Positions 1 to 6,396 of a stretch of 15,203 nucleotides of DNA are shown here, piece by piece (position 1 is the first letter of the stretch; every line of letters begins with the position of its first letter). The stretch is taken from NCBI GenBank assembly GCA_029864225.1, contig JAOTTU010000035.1, forward strand, positions 1 to 15,203, in the 5' to 3' direction. Source of the DNA: Gammaproteobacteria bacterium (GTDB lineage Bacteria; Pseudomonadota; Gammaproteobacteria; UBA9214). The notes beneath the pieces were generated by a model that was not told the origin of the DNA, ran no database searches, and saw nothing but the letters and a program-made list of their open reading frames with translations. The position numbers and the translations under genes were made by a program.

Positions 1-201
1 CAGCACCGAGGCCAGTGTGGTCAGGAGTGCATAGGCCATGGCGCGCTCCGGCCTGGCCATGCTCATGGGCGCCAGCATGATATCCGGCGGGACCGGGAAG
101 AAGGACGATTCAGCGAAACTCAGGCCGGCCAGGTAGCGGGCGGCGTACTGATGCCGCGCCAGGACCATGCAGCGGTCGTAAAGCGATACGAAAAGCGGCA
201 T
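1..201 (-). CDS. yqaA: YqaA-family (DedA/SNARE-associated-like) inner-membrane protein, N-terminal part only
   Basis: The first 67 codons of a minus-strand gene run off the left edge of the window. The start ATG (201-199) shares one base with the pcm stop (TGATG), which points to translational coupling. The visible protein begins MPLFVSLYDRCM and contains GLSFAESSFFPVPPD at about residues 26-40, the signature of YqaA-family proteins in the DedA-like superfamily. A hydrophobic stretch begins near residue 56 (AYALLTTLASVL). From the family I infer a polytopic inner-membrane protein; its transported substrate or exact role is not established. The position directly after pcm matches the surE-pcm-yqaA order known from Xanthomonas-like genomes, where nlpD and rpoS often follow. 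The family call rests on a short N-terminus but the motif is distinctive. Confidence 0.8.
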   Translation of the reverse strand, partial: MPLFVSLYDRCMVLARHQYAARYLAGLSFAESSFFPVPPDIMLAPMSMARPERAMAYALLTTLASVL

Positions 202-830
202 CAGGCGTGACCCTTGAGTAACGGCACGAAGGTAACCGGGTCGAGGTCCTCTCGCTCGAACATATCATCGTTGCGGGTGATAACGGTCAATCGCTGCTTG
301 CCAGGCTTACCGACCGGGATGATCAGCCGCCCGTTCGGGGCCAGCTGGTGCAGCAAGGCATCGGGAATGGTTTCGGATGCGGCGGTCACGATAATGGCAT
401 CGTAGGGTGCAAAATCCGGCCACCCGACGGTGCCATCGCTGTGCGCCGCGCGGATATTCCTCAAGCCGAGCTGCCGGAACCGCTGGCGCGCCAGGGTCAG
501 CAGGGGTTCGATCCGTTCCACGGTGTAGATCTTGTCGACCAGGCTGGAGAGGACTGCGGCCTGGTAGCCCGAACCGGTGCCGACTTCCAGGACCTTGTGC
601 GGCCGGTGTGCGATCAGCAGTTCCGTCATGGCGGCAACAATATAAGGCTGGGAGATCGTCTGGTTGTAACCGATCGGGAGTGCCGTATCTTCATAGGCCC
701 GGCTCGCCAGCGCCTCGTCCACAAACAGGTGCCGGGGGGTGTTTCTGATCGCATCCAGGACATCCTGGTTCTCGATACCTTCATCGCGCAGGCGCGTGAC
801 CAGCCGGTCACGGGTGCGCTGGGATGTCAT
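201..830 (-). CDS. pcm: Protein-L-isoaspartate O-methyltransferase
   Basis: Pcm transfers a methyl group from S-adenosylmethionine to isoaspartyl residues in aged proteins and so starts their repair in the cytoplasm. From the ATG at 830 the protein has 209 residues, against 208 in E. coli. It shows the substrate-site motif QTISQPYIV (about 57-65, with Ser60), the SAM-binding motif VLEVGTGSGYQ (about 80-90), DAIIVTAA (about 144-151) and the family C-terminus PVTFVPLLKG. The start was chosen because MTSQRTRDRL is the standard N-terminus and a GAGG Shine-Dalgarno lies 7 nt upstream. The frame stays open back to a GTG at 944 directly after the surE stop, so a longer form is possible but less likely. 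The gene lies 114 nt downstream of surE and overlaps yqaA by one base, so the three probably form one transcript. Confidence 0.96.
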   Translation of the reverse strand: MTSQRTRDRLVTRLRDEGIENQDVLDAIRNTPRHLFVDEALASRAYEDTALPIGYNQTISQPYIVAAMTELLIAHRPHKVLEVGTGSGYQAAVLSSLVDKIYTVERIEPLLTLARQRFRQLGLRNIRAAHSDGTVGWPDFAPYDAIIVTAASETIPDALLHQLAPNGRLIIPVGKPGKQRLTVITRNDDMFEREDLDPVTFVPLLKGHA

Positions 831-837
831 CCCGATG

Positions 838-841
838 CCTC
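838..841 (-). promoter_or_regulatory. Shine-Dalgarno (GAGG) that sets the pcm start
   Basis: On the minus strand GAGG is followed by a 7-nt spacer (CATCGGG) and ATG at 830. This supports the 209-residue Pcm over the in-frame extension to a GTG at 944. Confidence 0.6.
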
Positions 842-944
842 GTGTTATCGAATTCAATTCAGAGCGCTCCCCGCCAAGAATGGTGTTCAGACTATCGTAA
901 ACTATCCGGTACGCTGGGATACCAACCGGGCGTCCGGCCAGCAC

Positions 945-1691
945 CTATCCGTCTTCAAGCCAGCTGCCCAACCCTTCCAGGGCCTTGTAGCGGGTCAGAT
1001 CAACATCCAGCGGTGTCACCGAGACATAACCGGTGCGCACCGCAAAAAAGTCGGTGCCAGGACCGGCATCCTGTTCGGAACCGGCGGGCCCGACCCAGTA
1101 GACGGGACGGCCCCTGGGATCTTGCATCTGCACCACCGCCTCGGACTTGTGCCGGTGTCCCAGCCGGGTTGCCTGCATTCCGGCCAGTTTTTCCAGCGGC
1201 AGGTCCGGTACATTCACGTTGAGAATTGTATCAGCTGGCAGGGAGTTGGACAGCAGCCGCCGCACCAGGTCCAGGGTAACGCGGGCCGCGGTTTCGAAGT
1301 GCGCGTAGCGTTCCGACACCAGCGAGACGGCGATGGCCGGCAGGCCGAGAAAACGGCCTTCCATCGCCGCGGCGACCGTGCCCGAATAGAGCACGTCATC
1401 GCCCAGGTTGGCGCCCGCATTGATGCCCGCCACCACCATGTCCGGCTCCTCGTCCAGCAGTCCGGTAATCGCCAGGTGCACACAATCGGTGGGCGTGCCG
1501 TCCACATACGTGAAACCGTTGTCCGCCTGACGTGCACGTATCGGGCTGTCCAGCGTCAACGAATTACTGGCACCACTCCGGTCACGGTCCGGGGCCACCA
1601 CGGTGACCTCCGCGACCTCGCTCAGGGTATCGGCCAGGATCCGGATACCGGCCGACTGGTAGCCGTCATCGTTGCTGATCAGGATACGCAT
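945..1691 (-). CDS. surE: SurE 5'/3'-nucleotidase (survival protein E)
   Basis: SurE is a cytoplasmic metal-dependent phosphatase acting on nucleoside 5'- and 3'-monophosphates, and in E. coli also on short polyphosphate; it helps stationary-phase and stress survival. The 248-residue protein begins MRILISNDDG, with the metal ligands Asp8 and Asp9, then RDRSGASNSLTL (about 36-47, Ser39) and GINAGANLGDDVLYSGT (about 89-105, Asn91). All four ligands match the family pattern. The C-terminal part keeps the family's DAGPGTDFFAV and GYVSVTPLDVD. The frame is open much further upstream, but that extension lies antisense to the smr gene and has no family similarity, so the ATG at 1691 is used. A GGGAGG sits 13 nt upstream, rather far for a ribosome site. 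It is the first gene of a likely surE-pcm-yqaA unit, divergent from smr. Confidence 0.97.
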   Translation of the reverse strand: MRILISNDDGYQSAGIRILADTLSEVAEVTVVAPDRDRSGASNSLTLDSPIRARQADNGFTYVDGTPTDCVHLAITGLLDEEPDMVVAGINAGANLGDDVLYSGTVAAAMEGRFLGLPAIAVSLVSERYAHFETAARVTLDLVRRLLSNSLPADTILNVNVPDLPLEKLAGMQATRLGHRHKSEAVVQMQDPRGRPVYWVGPAGSEQDAGPGTDFFAVRTGYVSVTPLDVDLTRYKALEGLGSWLEDG

Positions 1692-1728
1692 TGCTGAAGA
1701 TTTGCCTCCCAGGGAGTGACTGCATCGT

Positions 1729-1734
1729 AATATA
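1729..1734 (-). promoter_or_regulatory. Candidate -10 element for surE
   Basis: TATATT on the minus strand matches the sigma-70 -10 consensus at five of six bases and lies 37 nt before the surE ATG, which would place a start site near 1722 and leave room for the GGGAGG at 1705-1710. I see no good -35 hexamer at the right distance (TGTTTT at best). The promoter is therefore weak, activator-dependent or sigma-S type, or the match is chance. Confidence 0.35.
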
Positions 1735-1796
1735 AAGCCGGAGTGGAACACAAAACAGTGGCCATTGCAGCTTGCATGCCGGCAAGGATCTGCTAC

Positions 1797-1811
1797 GGTG
1801 TGCGGCACACC
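1797..1811. promoter_or_regulatory. 15-bp palindrome in the surE/smr divergent region (possible operator)
   Basis: GGTGTGC-G-GCACACC is a perfect 7-bp inverted repeat around one central base, located 106 nt before the surE start and 38 nt before the smr start. A one-base centre cannot fold as a hairpin loop, so a symmetric DNA-binding site is the more natural reading. A second shorter symmetric element (CTTGC, 6 nt, GCAAG, with an inner TGCCGGCA) lies at 1771-1786. No known regulator is assigned. Confidence 0.35.
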
Positions 1812-1848
1812 ACGTTCGACAGCTGTAAAGACTGAAGTGACACCCGAC

Positions 1849-2394
1849 ATGTCCAGCACCAAGAAGCCTTCCAAGGAAGACATCGACCTGTTCCGCCGCA
1901 GTATCGGTCCGGTCAGAAAGCTGGGCAGTGACAAGGCACCCCCGCACAGACACCAACCCGCGCCACGGCCACGCGCTGCCCGTGACGACAGCGAGCACTT
2001 CACTGATTCGGGGTTTTCCGATTTGCCCCGGGACAACCCGGTCAGTGCCGCCGATACGCTCTACTTTGCGCGCCCCGGGCTGCAGCTGCGCCTGCTGCAG
2101 CGCCTGCGCCGCGGCCAGCTCCCGGTCGGGGCCGAGCTCGACATGCACGGCATGACGCTTGCGGTTGCCCAAAAGGAGATCATTCGTTTCATCTCAAGCT
2201 CGCGTGACCGGCGCATCCGCTGTGTGCGGATCATCCACGGCAAGGGCTATGGTTCCCGGGAACAGGCCCCGGTGCTTAAGAACAGCCTGAACAACTGGCT
2301 GCGACAGCATCCGGACGTACTGGCATTCAGTTCCACACGACCGGAACATGGCGGCACCGGCGCAGTGCATGTCCTGCTGCGCAGCCAGCGCTGA
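1849..2394 (+). CDS. Smr-domain endonuclease, SmrA/SmrB group
   Basis: This 181-residue protein has a basic, proline-rich linker (about 30-45) and a C-terminal Smr domain. The domain carries LDMHGMT (97-103; Asp98 and His100 in the place of the DxH catalytic motif), IIHGKG (128-133) and the closing HGGTGAVHV near 167-175. E. coli SmrB cleaves mRNA at collided ribosomes, so a translation-rescue or RNA-cleaving role is inferred. The N-terminus (SKEDIDLFRRSIGPVRKL) resembles the ribosome-contacting helix of SmrA/SmrB. The ATG at 1849 was preferred to an upstream in-frame TTG at 1765 because similarity to the family starts there; its ribosome site is weak. It is the only plus-strand gene: divergent from surE and convergent with truD across 9 nt, with no terminator visible between them. 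SmrA or SmrB identity is unresolved, so no symbol is given. Confidence 0.88.
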   Translation: MSSTKKPSKEDIDLFRRSIGPVRKLGSDKAPPHRHQPAPRPRAARDDSEHFTDSGFSDLPRDNPVSAADTLYFARPGLQLRLLQRLRRGQLPVGAELDMHGMTLAVAQKEIIRFISSSRDRRIRCVRIIHGKGYGSREQAPVLKNSLNNWLRQHPDVLAFSSTRPEHGGTGAVHVLLRSQR

Positions 2395-2403
2395 CCAGCA
2401 ACC

Positions 2404-3480
2404 TCAGTGCCGATCGGCCGCGCGTGCGACCAGCTCGCGCAATACGCTGGTTGCATAGCAGCCTGCAGGCAGGCTGAATTCCAGTACCAGGCTGTCCGGC
2501 GTCGGCCACGACCACTGCAGGTCCTTGACCACGAGACGCAGGGCGCGGCGCTCCTGCCGGAGACCCGCCGCGGTCAGACCCTGTTGCCATGAACCGCAGC
2601 ATGCAAGGACCTGTTCCTCCAGTTGCCTGCAGGCAGCGCCTACCGGGCTGTCGCCCCGGCCCCACAGGGGACCCGTCGGGTGCAGGTCCAGTGCATCGGC
2701 ACGCGCCTGCAGCTCCGCATCGGCCGCTGCGGCAATAAAGAAGCTGTGACTGCCGTCCAGTTGCAGGGCATCACCGGGGATCACCCGGTTCCAGCTGCCA
2801 TCACGGACCCGGTGCGCGAGCACCTGGTTGAACAGGAAGGCGCGGGCCGCGGAAAGCACCAGCCCGCGCTGATGCCGCGACAGGCGCGGGCCGCGATGCT
2901 CGAACAGGTGCTCGGCCATGCGCAGGTTGCTGCCGGCGCGGCCGAAACGCTGTTCACCGAAATAGTTCGGCAGCCCGCGGCTGGCAACGGTTTCCAGCCG
3001 CTGCTGCAGCGCGTCACTGTCACCACTGACATCCCGCACCACGATGCGAAAGGCATTGCCCCTGAGGGCACCGCGGCGCAGCTTGCGGTTATGACGCGCA
3101 TGCCGCAGCACCGTGACCCGGTTCGTTTCAATCGCTCCCCAGTCCGGTTCGTGCCTGCCGGGCAGGTGCACCGAGAACCATTGCCCGGTCACGGCATTGC
3201 GGTCCTTGAGACCGGCATAGCTGACATCGCGGGCGCGCACACCGGCACAACGCGCCAGCTGCCGGGCGACCTGGTCGGTATTTTCCTCGCGCTTGCGAAT
3301 CCACAGCCAGATGTGCTCACCCGCGCCGGCGGGTTCCAGCAGCGGGATCTCCATGACCTGGAAATCCTCCGGGCTGACGCGCCAGCGACCCGCGGCCGGA
3401 GGACCGCCCCAGGCGGTGGCCAGGGCGAGGATGGCTGTCTCCAGGGTGGGGCTCGAAGACGCTGTTTCGGGTGGACTCAC
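2404..3480 (-). CDS. truD: tRNA pseudouridine(13) synthase TruD
   Basis: TruD isomerises uridine 13 of tRNA-Glu to pseudouridine. The 358-residue product (E. coli 349) shows RVSPEDFQVMEI (about 34-45), the catalytic motif SYAGLKDRNAVTGQW (about 87-101, nucleophile Asp93), RHNRKLRRGALRGNAF, LPNYFGEQRFGRAGSN, LSAARAFLFNQVL, GDALQL and the C-terminal LPAGCYATSVLREL, all in the family's order. The start is a GTG at 3480 that overlaps the ispF stop as GTGA, so its translation is probably coupled to ispF. A longer open frame to 3579 lies wholly inside ispF and lacks family similarity. The residues before RVSPEDF (about 33) are somewhat longer than in E. coli. It is the last gene of the dnaE-to-truD block and ends 9 nt from the convergent smr stop. 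Confidence 0.96.
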   Translation of the reverse strand: MSPPETASSSPTLETAILALATAWGGPPAAGRWRVSPEDFQVMEIPLLEPAGAGEHIWLWIRKREENTDQVARQLARCAGVRARDVSYAGLKDRNAVTGQWFSVHLPGRHEPDWGAIETNRVTVLRHARHNRKLRRGALRGNAFRIVVRDVSGDSDALQQRLETVASRGLPNYFGEQRFGRAGSNLRMAEHLFEHRGPRLSRHQRGLVLSAARAFLFNQVLAHRVRDGSWNRVIPGDALQLDGSHSFFIAAAADAELQARADALDLHPTGPLWGRGDSPVGAACRQLEEQVLACCGSWQQGLTAAGLRQERRALRLVVKDLQWSWPTPDSLVLEFSLPAGCYATSVLRELVARAADRH

Positions 3481-3947
3481 TCGTCCAGCAGCACGACCGC
3501 GAAGGCGGCAATGCCCTCGCCGCGCCCGGTAAAGCCCATGTGCTCGGTGGTAGTTGCCTTGATACTGACCCGGGAACACGCCAGCTGCAGATCGCTGCCA
3601 ATGTGCGCGCGCATCGCGTCGATATAGGGGGCGAGTCGCGGCGCCTGCGCCACCACCGTGATGTCGGCATTGCTGATCTGCAGGCCCTCCCGGCCGACCA
3701 GCTCAACCACCTTGCGCAGCAGGAGCCGGCTGTCGATCCCCGCGTAGGCCGGATCGTCCGGTGGAAAATGCCGCCCGATATCACCGAGCCCGGCGCCACC
3801 CAGCAGGGCATCACACAAGGCGTGCAGGACAACATCACCGTCCGAATGCGCCTCAAGGCCCTGTTCATGGGGGATCACCACACCGCCCAGCACCAGCCTG
3901 CCAGCCGGCCGGAATGCGTGTGCATCGATACCCTGTCCGATCCTCAT
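3477..3947 (-). CDS. ispF: 2-C-methyl-D-erythritol 2,4-cyclodiphosphate synthase
   Basis: IspF closes CDP-ME 2-phosphate into MEcPP with release of CMP, in the non-mevalonate isoprenoid pathway; the family works as a trimer with a zinc at each active site. The 156-residue sequence has the usual length and keeps the metal ligands Asp8 and His10 (GIDAHAF) and His42 (DVVLHALCDALLG). It also keeps GDIGRHFPPDDP (about 55-66), the SNADITVVAQ strand and the C-terminal KATTTEHMGFTGRGEGIAA. The start ATG overlaps the ispD stop as ATGA, and the stop overlaps the truD start as GTGA. It thus sits between two 4-nt overlaps and is probably translated with both neighbours. IspD, the enzyme two steps earlier in the pathway, is encoded next to it; IspE is not in the window. 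Confidence 0.98.
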   Translation of the reverse strand: MRIGQGIDAHAFRPAGRLVLGGVVIPHEQGLEAHSDGDVVLHALCDALLGGAGLGDIGRHFPPDDPAYAGIDSRLLLRKVVELVGREGLQISNADITVVAQAPRLAPYIDAMRAHIGSDLQLACSRVSIKATTTEHMGFTGRGEGIAAFAVVLLDE

Positions 3948-4675
3948 TCGCGCTTACGCTCCTGCAGGTAGAACTCGGCCAGCGCCAGGTTGGCCGGCAC
4001 GGTTATCTTGATATTGTCGGCGTGTCCCTGGACCATGCGCGGCCGGTAACCTGCCAGCTCCATGGCCGAAGCCTCGTCGGTGACCGTGGCATCCTGGTCC
4101 AGCGCCTGCTCCAGGGCCTTCTGCAGTTGCCCGAGACGGAACATCTGTGGTGTTTGCGCATGCCACAGCGTTTCCCGGTCGACGGTTGCGGAAATCCTGC
4201 CATCCGGGTCCACGCGCTTCATGGTGTCGGAGACCGGCACACCCAGCAAGCCGCCGTCGCTGTCATCCTGCAGGGCCGCGATCAGCGCCTCGATATCCCC
4301 GAGACGCACACAGGGCCGTGCAGCATCCTGCACCAGCACCCAGTCTTCGGGATGGGCGTAAGTGGCCAGGTGACACAGTGCATTGAGCACCGAGCGGCCG
4401 CGTTCAGCGCCGCCGCTCACGTACTGCAGGTTTCTGTCAGCATAGCGCGGCTGGATTGCCGACCAGCGGCTGTCATCCGCCGCCACCACCAGCACCACGC
4501 CGGCCAGGCGGGTACAGGAGAACAGGGTATCCAGGGTGTGTTCAATAACACTGCGCCCGGCAAGCGGCAGGTACTGCTTGGGGATGTCGGCGCCCATGCG
4601 GCTGCCGCAACCCGCAGCCGCTACGACGGCCCAGTAGCGCGGACTGGCCGGGTGACCGGATCGGTTATCGGGCAC
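3944..4675 (-). CDS. ispD: 2-C-methyl-D-erythritol 4-phosphate cytidylyltransferase
   Basis: IspD joins CTP and MEP to make CDP-ME in the MEP isoprenoid pathway. The 243-residue protein has the nucleotide-binding loop VVAAAGCGSRMG (17-28) followed by PKQYLPLAG (32-40); Arg26 and Lys33 fill the places of the known CTP-contacting residues. VLVQDAARPCV (113-123) and the late NIKITVPANLALAE (221-234, Lys223) are also present. The start is GTG at 4675: no ATG lies before the conserved core and a stop occurs in frame 8 codons upstream. About 13 residues precede the core, and the ribosome site is weak, so the exact start is the least certain part. It begins 30 nt after ftsB and ends in a 4-nt ATGA overlap with ispF. 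Its substrate CTP is made by PyrG, also encoded in this block. Confidence 0.97.
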   Translation of the reverse strand: MPDNRSGHPASPRYWAVVAAAGCGSRMGADIPKQYLPLAGRSVIEHTLDTLFSCTRLAGVVLVVAADDSRWSAIQPRYADRNLQYVSGGAERGRSVLNALCHLATYAHPEDWVLVQDAARPCVRLGDIEALIAALQDDSDGGLLGVPVSDTMKRVDPDGRISATVDRETLWHAQTPQMFRLGQLQKALEQALDQDATVTDEASAMELAGYRPRMVQGHADNIKITVPANLALAEFYLQERKRE

Positions 4676-4705
4676 TGCCGGTGCCCAGTCGATGTTTGGC
4701 TACGC

Positions 4706-4975
4706 TCATTCAACGACCTGGTAGAAGGTCTCGCCGTCCTTGACCATGCCCAGGTCCTCCCGGGCGTGTTCCTCTATGGCCTCGAGGCCCTGCTTGAGGT
4801 CGAGCACCTCGGCATTCAGCGCCTCGTTGCGCTCGCGCAGGCCGGCATTCTCCTGGCGCTGGTTCTCGACTTCCTGGTGCAGATCCCAGACATCCCGCAG
4901 GCCGCCCTCACCCACCCACAGGCGGTACTGCAGATACAACAGCAATAGCAGCAGCATTATGATCAGGTTCTTCAT
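4706..4975 (-). CDS. ftsB: Cell-division protein FtsB
   Basis: FtsB is a small single-pass inner-membrane protein of the divisome that pairs with FtsL and FtsQ. The 89 residues consist of a very short cytoplasmic start, a leucine-rich membrane helix (about 4-15, LIIMLLLLLLYL), the family motif LQYRLWVGEGG (15-25), a charged periplasmic coiled coil (about 28-68) and the C-terminal GMVKDGETFYQVV typical of FtsB (E. coli: GETFYRLV). It is a little shorter than the 103-residue E. coli protein, mostly from a missing C-terminal tail. It lies 53 nt after eno and 30 nt before ispD; FtsB is commonly encoded between eno and ispD in gammaproteobacteria. No clear Shine-Dalgarno precedes its ATG. Confidence 0.95.
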   Translation of the reverse strand: MKNLIIMLLLLLLYLQYRLWVGEGGLRDVWDLHQEVENQRQENAGLRERNEALNAEVLDLKQGLEAIEEHAREDLGMVKDGETFYQVVE

Positions 4976-5028
4976 GGCACGGATTGTGGCTGTCAGCGCT
5001 CAGTCGGTGGTGTCTGGCCATGACGGCA

Positions 5029-6318
5029 TCAATCGGCAGTCAGGTGCCTGAAGGCAGCAGCCCCGGCATAGACTGCCGCAGCGCCCAGTTCAGTTTCAAT
5101 ACGCATTAGCTGATTGTATTTGGCCACCCGGTCGGAACGTGATAACGAGCCCGTCTTGATCTGGGTCGCCGTTGTGGCAACTGCCAGGTCGGCAATGGTG
5201 ACATCTTCGGTCTCGCCGGAACGGTGCGAGACAACGGCACTGTAGCCGGCCTCATCCGCCATCCTGATCGCCGCCAGGGTTTCGCTCAGCGTGCCGATCT
5301 GGTTCGGTTTGATCAGGATCGAGTTGGCAATCTTTTTGTCGATGCCTTCCCTGAAAATGCTGGTATTGGTCACAAACAGGTCATCGCCAACCAGCTGCAC
5401 GCGGTCAGCCAGCTTGTTGGAGAGTATCTTCCAGCCATCCCAATCAGACTCATCCATGCCGTCCTCGATGGAGATGATGGGATACTGGTCGACCCAGGCG
5501 GCAAGGTAGTCGGTGAATTCGGCCGCGCTGAATTCCCTGCCCTCGGAGGCCAGCACGTAGCGCCCGTTGCGGTAGAACTCGGAACTGGCGACATCCAGGC
5601 CCAGGTAGATGTCATGGCCCGCCTTGAAGCCGGCCTTGTCGATGGCCTCGAGGATGACCTCGATGGCCTCTTCATTGGAAGACAGGTCCGGGGCAAAACC
5701 GCCTTCGTCGCCGACACTCGTATTCAGTCCGCGGCCGCTCAATACCTGCTTCAGCGCATGAAACACCTCCGCACCGTAGCGCACCGCCTCATGCAGGCTG
5801 TCCGCACCGACCGGGAGAATCATGAACTCCTGCAGGTCGACGCTGTTGTCGGCATGTGCCCCGCCATTGATGATATTCATCATGGGCACCGGCATCTGCA
5901 GGATGCCACTGCCGCCCAGCAGGCGGTACAGACCGATACCCTTGTCGCGGGCCAGCGCCTGCGCATTAGCCAGCGAGACCGCCAGCAGCGCATTGGCACC
6001 CAGGCGGCTTTTGTTATCAGTCCCGTCCAGCTCGATCAGCAGGTGGTCGATCTCCTCCTGGTTGCTCGCATCCTTGCCCAGCAGCAGGTCACGGATCTCG
6101 CCCTTGATGTGGCCGACGGCCCGGCTGACACCCTTGCCGCCATAGCGGCTGTTGTCGCCGTCACGCAGTTCCACCGCCTCACGGCTACCGGTCGAGGCAC
6201 CGGACGGTACCGCCGCACGCCCAACGGCACCGGAGGACAGGGTCACCTCGGCCTCGACCGTCGGGTTGCCCCTCGAGTCGAGTATTTCACGTCCTGTTAT
6301 TTTAGCAATTCCTGACAT
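5029..6318 (-). CDS. eno: Enolase (phosphopyruvate hydratase)
   Basis: Enolase converts 2-phosphoglycerate to phosphoenolpyruvate in glycolysis; in E. coli it is also part of the RNA degradosome. The 429-residue protein (family about 430) begins with AKITGREILDSRGNPTVE and keeps the active-site residues: His155 (NGGAHADN), Glu164, Glu205 (GDEGGFAP), metal ligands Asp242, Glu285 (SIEDGMDE) and Asp312 (GDDLFVTN), Lys337 (ILIKPNQ) and Lys388 (QIKTGS), with SHRSGETED at 364-372. The ATG at 6318 has a clear GGAG 5 nt upstream; an in-frame start 18 nt earlier lacks this support. A 78-nt gap to kdsA is AT-richer than its surroundings and might hold an internal promoter, but no convincing hexamer pair is visible. 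PEP made here is also a substrate of the neighbouring KdsA. Confidence 0.99.
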   Translation of the reverse strand: MSGIAKITGREILDSRGNPTVEAEVTLSSGAVGRAAVPSGASTGSREAVELRDGDNSRYGGKGVSRAVGHIKGEIRDLLLGKDASNQEEIDHLLIELDGTDNKSRLGANALLAVSLANAQALARDKGIGLYRLLGGSGILQMPVPMMNIINGGAHADNSVDLQEFMILPVGADSLHEAVRYGAEVFHALKQVLSGRGLNTSVGDEGGFAPDLSSNEEAIEVILEAIDKAGFKAGHDIYLGLDVASSEFYRNGRYVLASEGREFSAAEFTDYLAAWVDQYPIISIEDGMDESDWDGWKILSNKLADRVQLVGDDLFVTNTSIFREGIDKKIANSILIKPNQIGTLSETLAAIRMADEAGYSAVVSHRSGETEDVTIADLAVATTATQIKTGSLSRSDRVAKYNQLMRIETELGAAAVYAGAAAFRHLTAD

Positions 6319-6323
6319 ACGAT

Positions 6324-6327
6324 CTCC
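6324..6327 (-). promoter_or_regulatory. Shine-Dalgarno (GGAG) that sets the eno start
   Basis: GGAG on the minus strand lies 5 nt before the ATG at 6318, fixing the 429-residue enolase. It is one of the clearest ribosome sites in this window. Confidence 0.65.
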
Positions 6328-6396
6328 AGTATTCAATAACTTGCAACATTATTCTCGAACTAATTTCAATACTGCTCCGGCATGGGAAGCGCCCGG

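Noticed and set aside
348..1697. 449-codon plus-strand open frame across pcm and surE
   Set aside because: It is antisense to two intact conserved genes and the gap between them, with no family signature.
1692..2036. Upstream extension of surE (115 extra residues)
   Set aside because: The extension runs antisense through the smr coding region and lacks SurE similarity; MRILISNDDG is the standard N-terminus.
3481..3579. Upstream extension of truD
   Set aside because: It lies wholly inside ispF; the GTG overlapping the ispF stop gives the expected protein length.
2623..3627. 334-codon plus-strand frame antisense to truD and ispF
   Set aside because: No motif is recognisable; truD keeps its catalytic motif and full length on the other strand.
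3761..4948. 395-codon plus-strand frame across ispF, ispD and ftsB
   Set aside because: It is antisense to three genes whose motifs and overlaps are all intact.
5224..6315. 363-codon plus-strand frame antisense to eno
   Set aside because: It is a shadow of the highly conserved enolase frame.
6319..6336. Six-residue upstream start for eno
   Set aside because: The ATG at 6318 has a GGAG at 5 nt and matches the family N-terminus; the earlier start has neither.
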